Part shown: piece by piece, positions 62,301-64,000 of the stretch
How the letters are laid out: each line of letters starts with the position of its first letter
Numbering within the stretch: the first letter of the stretch is position 1
From: Anisakis pegreffii
Lineage: Eukaryota > Nematoda > Chromadorea > Rhabditida > Anisakidae
Direction of reading: 5' to 3'
Assembly: GCA_035041965.1 (NCBI GenBank)
Contig: JAPYMA010000377.1
Span: forward strand, 59,795 to 123,794
DNA: 64,000 bases
Program-made: the position numbers and the translations under genes
The notes under the pieces: generated by a model
The model's input: only the letters and a program-made list of their open reading frames with translations
The model's database searches: none
Told to the model about the DNA's origin: nothing

Positions 62301-64000
62301 TATATCTCCTCGCAGAGGCGGATTTTTCCAGTGAGCTTTTCATTTTTAGAAAGCAGAGATTCTGCTCAATCGAACGATGTACAAACTTGAGTATGTATCC
62401 GGGCAAACTTGAGAAGACGGTAGGCTTGAATGTACCCATATTTCTATGCTAATGTATAATATCCATTGATCTATAGTGATCAAATGCATATCAATGAGCA
62501 CCTCAGCGCCAGTTCAGATAGCTTCAATCAAATAGCTATAGCTCCTCAACTAAGCAAAATCGCCCGACAAAATATATATTTTTCTGAATGCAGAGATTCT
62601 GCTCGATCGACTGGTGTGAAGAAATTGATATGTTACTGGTCAAAGCTGAGGGTACGGTAGGTTTGAATGTGCCAACCCCTATAGCTTCAGAAAAATAGCT
62701 ATATCTCCTCGCAGAGGCGGATTTTTCCAGTGAGCTTTTCATTTTTAGAAAGCAGAGATTCTGCTCAATCGAACGATGTACAAACTTGAGTATGTATCCG
62801 GGCAAACTTGAGAAGACGGTAGGCTTGAATGTACCCATATTTCTATGCTAATGTATAATATCCATTGATCTATAGTGATCAAATGCATATCAATGAGCAC
62901 CTCAGCGCCAGTTCAGATAGCTTCAATCAAATAGCTATAGCTCCTCAACTAAGCAAAATCGCCCGACAAAATATATATTTTTCTGAATGCAGAGATTCTG
63001 CTCGATCGACTGGTGTGAAGAAATTGATATGTTACTGGTCAAAGCTGAGGGTACGGTAGGTTTGAATGTGCCAACCCCTATAGCTTCAGAAAAATAGCTA
63101 TATCTCCTCGCAGAGGCGGATTTTTCCAGTGAGCTTTTCATTTTTAGAAAGCAGAGATTCTGCTCAATCGAACGATGTACAAACTTGAGTATGTATCCGG
63201 GCAAACTTGAGAAGACGGTAGGCTTGAATGTACCCATATTTCTATGCTAATGTATAATATCCATTGATCTATAGTGATCAAATGCATATCAATGAGCACC
63301 TCAGCGCCAGTTCAGATAGCTTCAATCAAATAGCTATAGCTCCTCAACTAAGCAAAATCGCCCGACAAAATATATATTTTTCTGAATGCAGAGATTCTGC
63401 TCGATCGACTGGTGTGAAGAAATTGATATGTTACTGGTCAAAGCTGAGGGTACGGTAGGTTTGAATGTGCCAACCCCTATAGCTTCAGAAAAATAGCTAT
63501 ATCTCCTCGCAGAGGCGGATTTTTCCAGTGAGCTTTTCATTTTTAGAAAGCAGAGATTCTGCTCAATCGAACGATGTACAAACTTGAGTATGTATCCGGG
63601 CAAACTTGAGAAGACGGTAGGCTTGAATGTACCCATATTTCTATGCTAATGTATAATATCCATTGATCTATAGTGATCAAATGCATATCAATGAGCACCT
63701 CAGCGCCAGTTCAGATAGCTTCAATCAAATAGCTATAGCTCCTCAACTAAGCAAAATCGCCCGACAAAATATATATTTTTCTGAATGCAGAGATTCTGCT
63801 CGATCGACTGGTGTGAAGAAATTGATATGTTACTGGTCAAAGCTGAGGGTACGGTAGGTTTGAATGTGCCAACCCCTATAGCTTCAGAAAAATAGCTATA
63901 TCTCCTCGCAGAGGCGGATTTTTCCAGTGAGCTTTTCATTTTTAGAAAGCAGAGATTCTGCTCAATCGAACGATGTACAAACTTGAGTATGTATCCGGGC
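56365..64000. repeat. 399-bp satellite array, about 19 units, runs off the window
   Basis: A 399-bp unit repeats head to tail from about 56365 to the last base. The first unit is diverged. From about 56770 onward I saw no differences between the units compared. Each unit has two related halves of about 165 and 234 bp, both with gcagagattctgctc and ggtaggYttgaatgt, so the unit is a higher-order dimer. The period is a multiple of 3, which creates identical 64- and 100-codon open frames on opposite strands in every unit. Each unit also carries the inverted repeat ttgatctatagtgatcaa. Confidence 0.97.

Noticed and set aside
56950..63939. Identical 64-codon (plus) and 100-codon (minus) open frames in every satellite unit
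   Set aside because: They follow from a 399-bp period divisible by 3 in non-coding repeats. They overlap each other on opposite strands, have no splice or start context, and the diverged first unit does not keep them intact.
56365..64000. CRISPR-like array
   Set aside because: Direct repeats without unique spacers, a 399-bp unit and a eukaryotic context show that this is satellite DNA.

Overview
The window is animal nuclear DNA, most likely from a nematode. It is AT-rich, and every gene that could be resolved is split by GT-AG introns of about 45 bp to over 1.5 kb. Several gene types are typical of nematodes: a four-pass LAPTM-like membrane protein, a PAN/Apple plus C-type lectin fusion, and a secreted Pro-rich protein with short Cys repeats. 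The species cannot be named from the sequence alone. Gene models were built by hand by joining open reading frames at splice sites with matching phases and by recognising conserved motifs. No search was run.

Layout. 1-105 is a possible exon cut by the window edge. 1877-4137 (minus) is a five-exon LAPTM-like gene with a 2-bp frame disruption in exon 3. 4.5-16.6 kb has no recognised gene but holds some exon-like pieces, a GC-rich patch and a perfect 24-bp hairpin. 17653-20798 (plus) encodes a Ser/Thr-rich N-terminus joined to a histidine-phosphatase domain of the UBASH3/TULA type that has lost its catalytic residues. 22883-22956 is tRNA-Asn, and 23091-25515 (plus) is a three-exon small heat shock protein. 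30126-31146 (plus) is the 3' part of a single-pass membrane protein with two PPxY motifs. 33.4-37.3 kb holds fold-back repeats. 37573-41773 (minus) is a complete 13-exon DDX52/ROK1 DEAD-box helicase.

42.2-43.2 kb carries decayed copies of the satellite that ends the window, in the opposite orientation. 43584-44438 (plus) is a Pro/Cys repeat protein of five units. 45.7-47.3 kb is a diverged segmental duplication with one copy split by a GC-rich insert, followed by a short 5S-rRNA-like patch. 48.7-49.1 kb (minus) has two exons of an unidentified gene. 52104-52364 (plus) is an orphan C-type lectin terminal exon, convergent with the complete PAN-lectin gene at 54370-55922 (minus). From about 56365 to the window end runs a 399-bp satellite array of about 19 units, nearly all identical, and it continues beyond the window.

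The genes do not form one pathway. They are a mix of housekeeping functions (ribosome biogenesis helicase, tRNA, chaperone) and lineage-specific membrane or secreted proteins, in a repeat-rich region. The most notable items are the catalytically dead phosphatase with a GC-AG intron, the convergent lectin fragment and lectin gene, and the satellite with its inverted relics 13 kb away.
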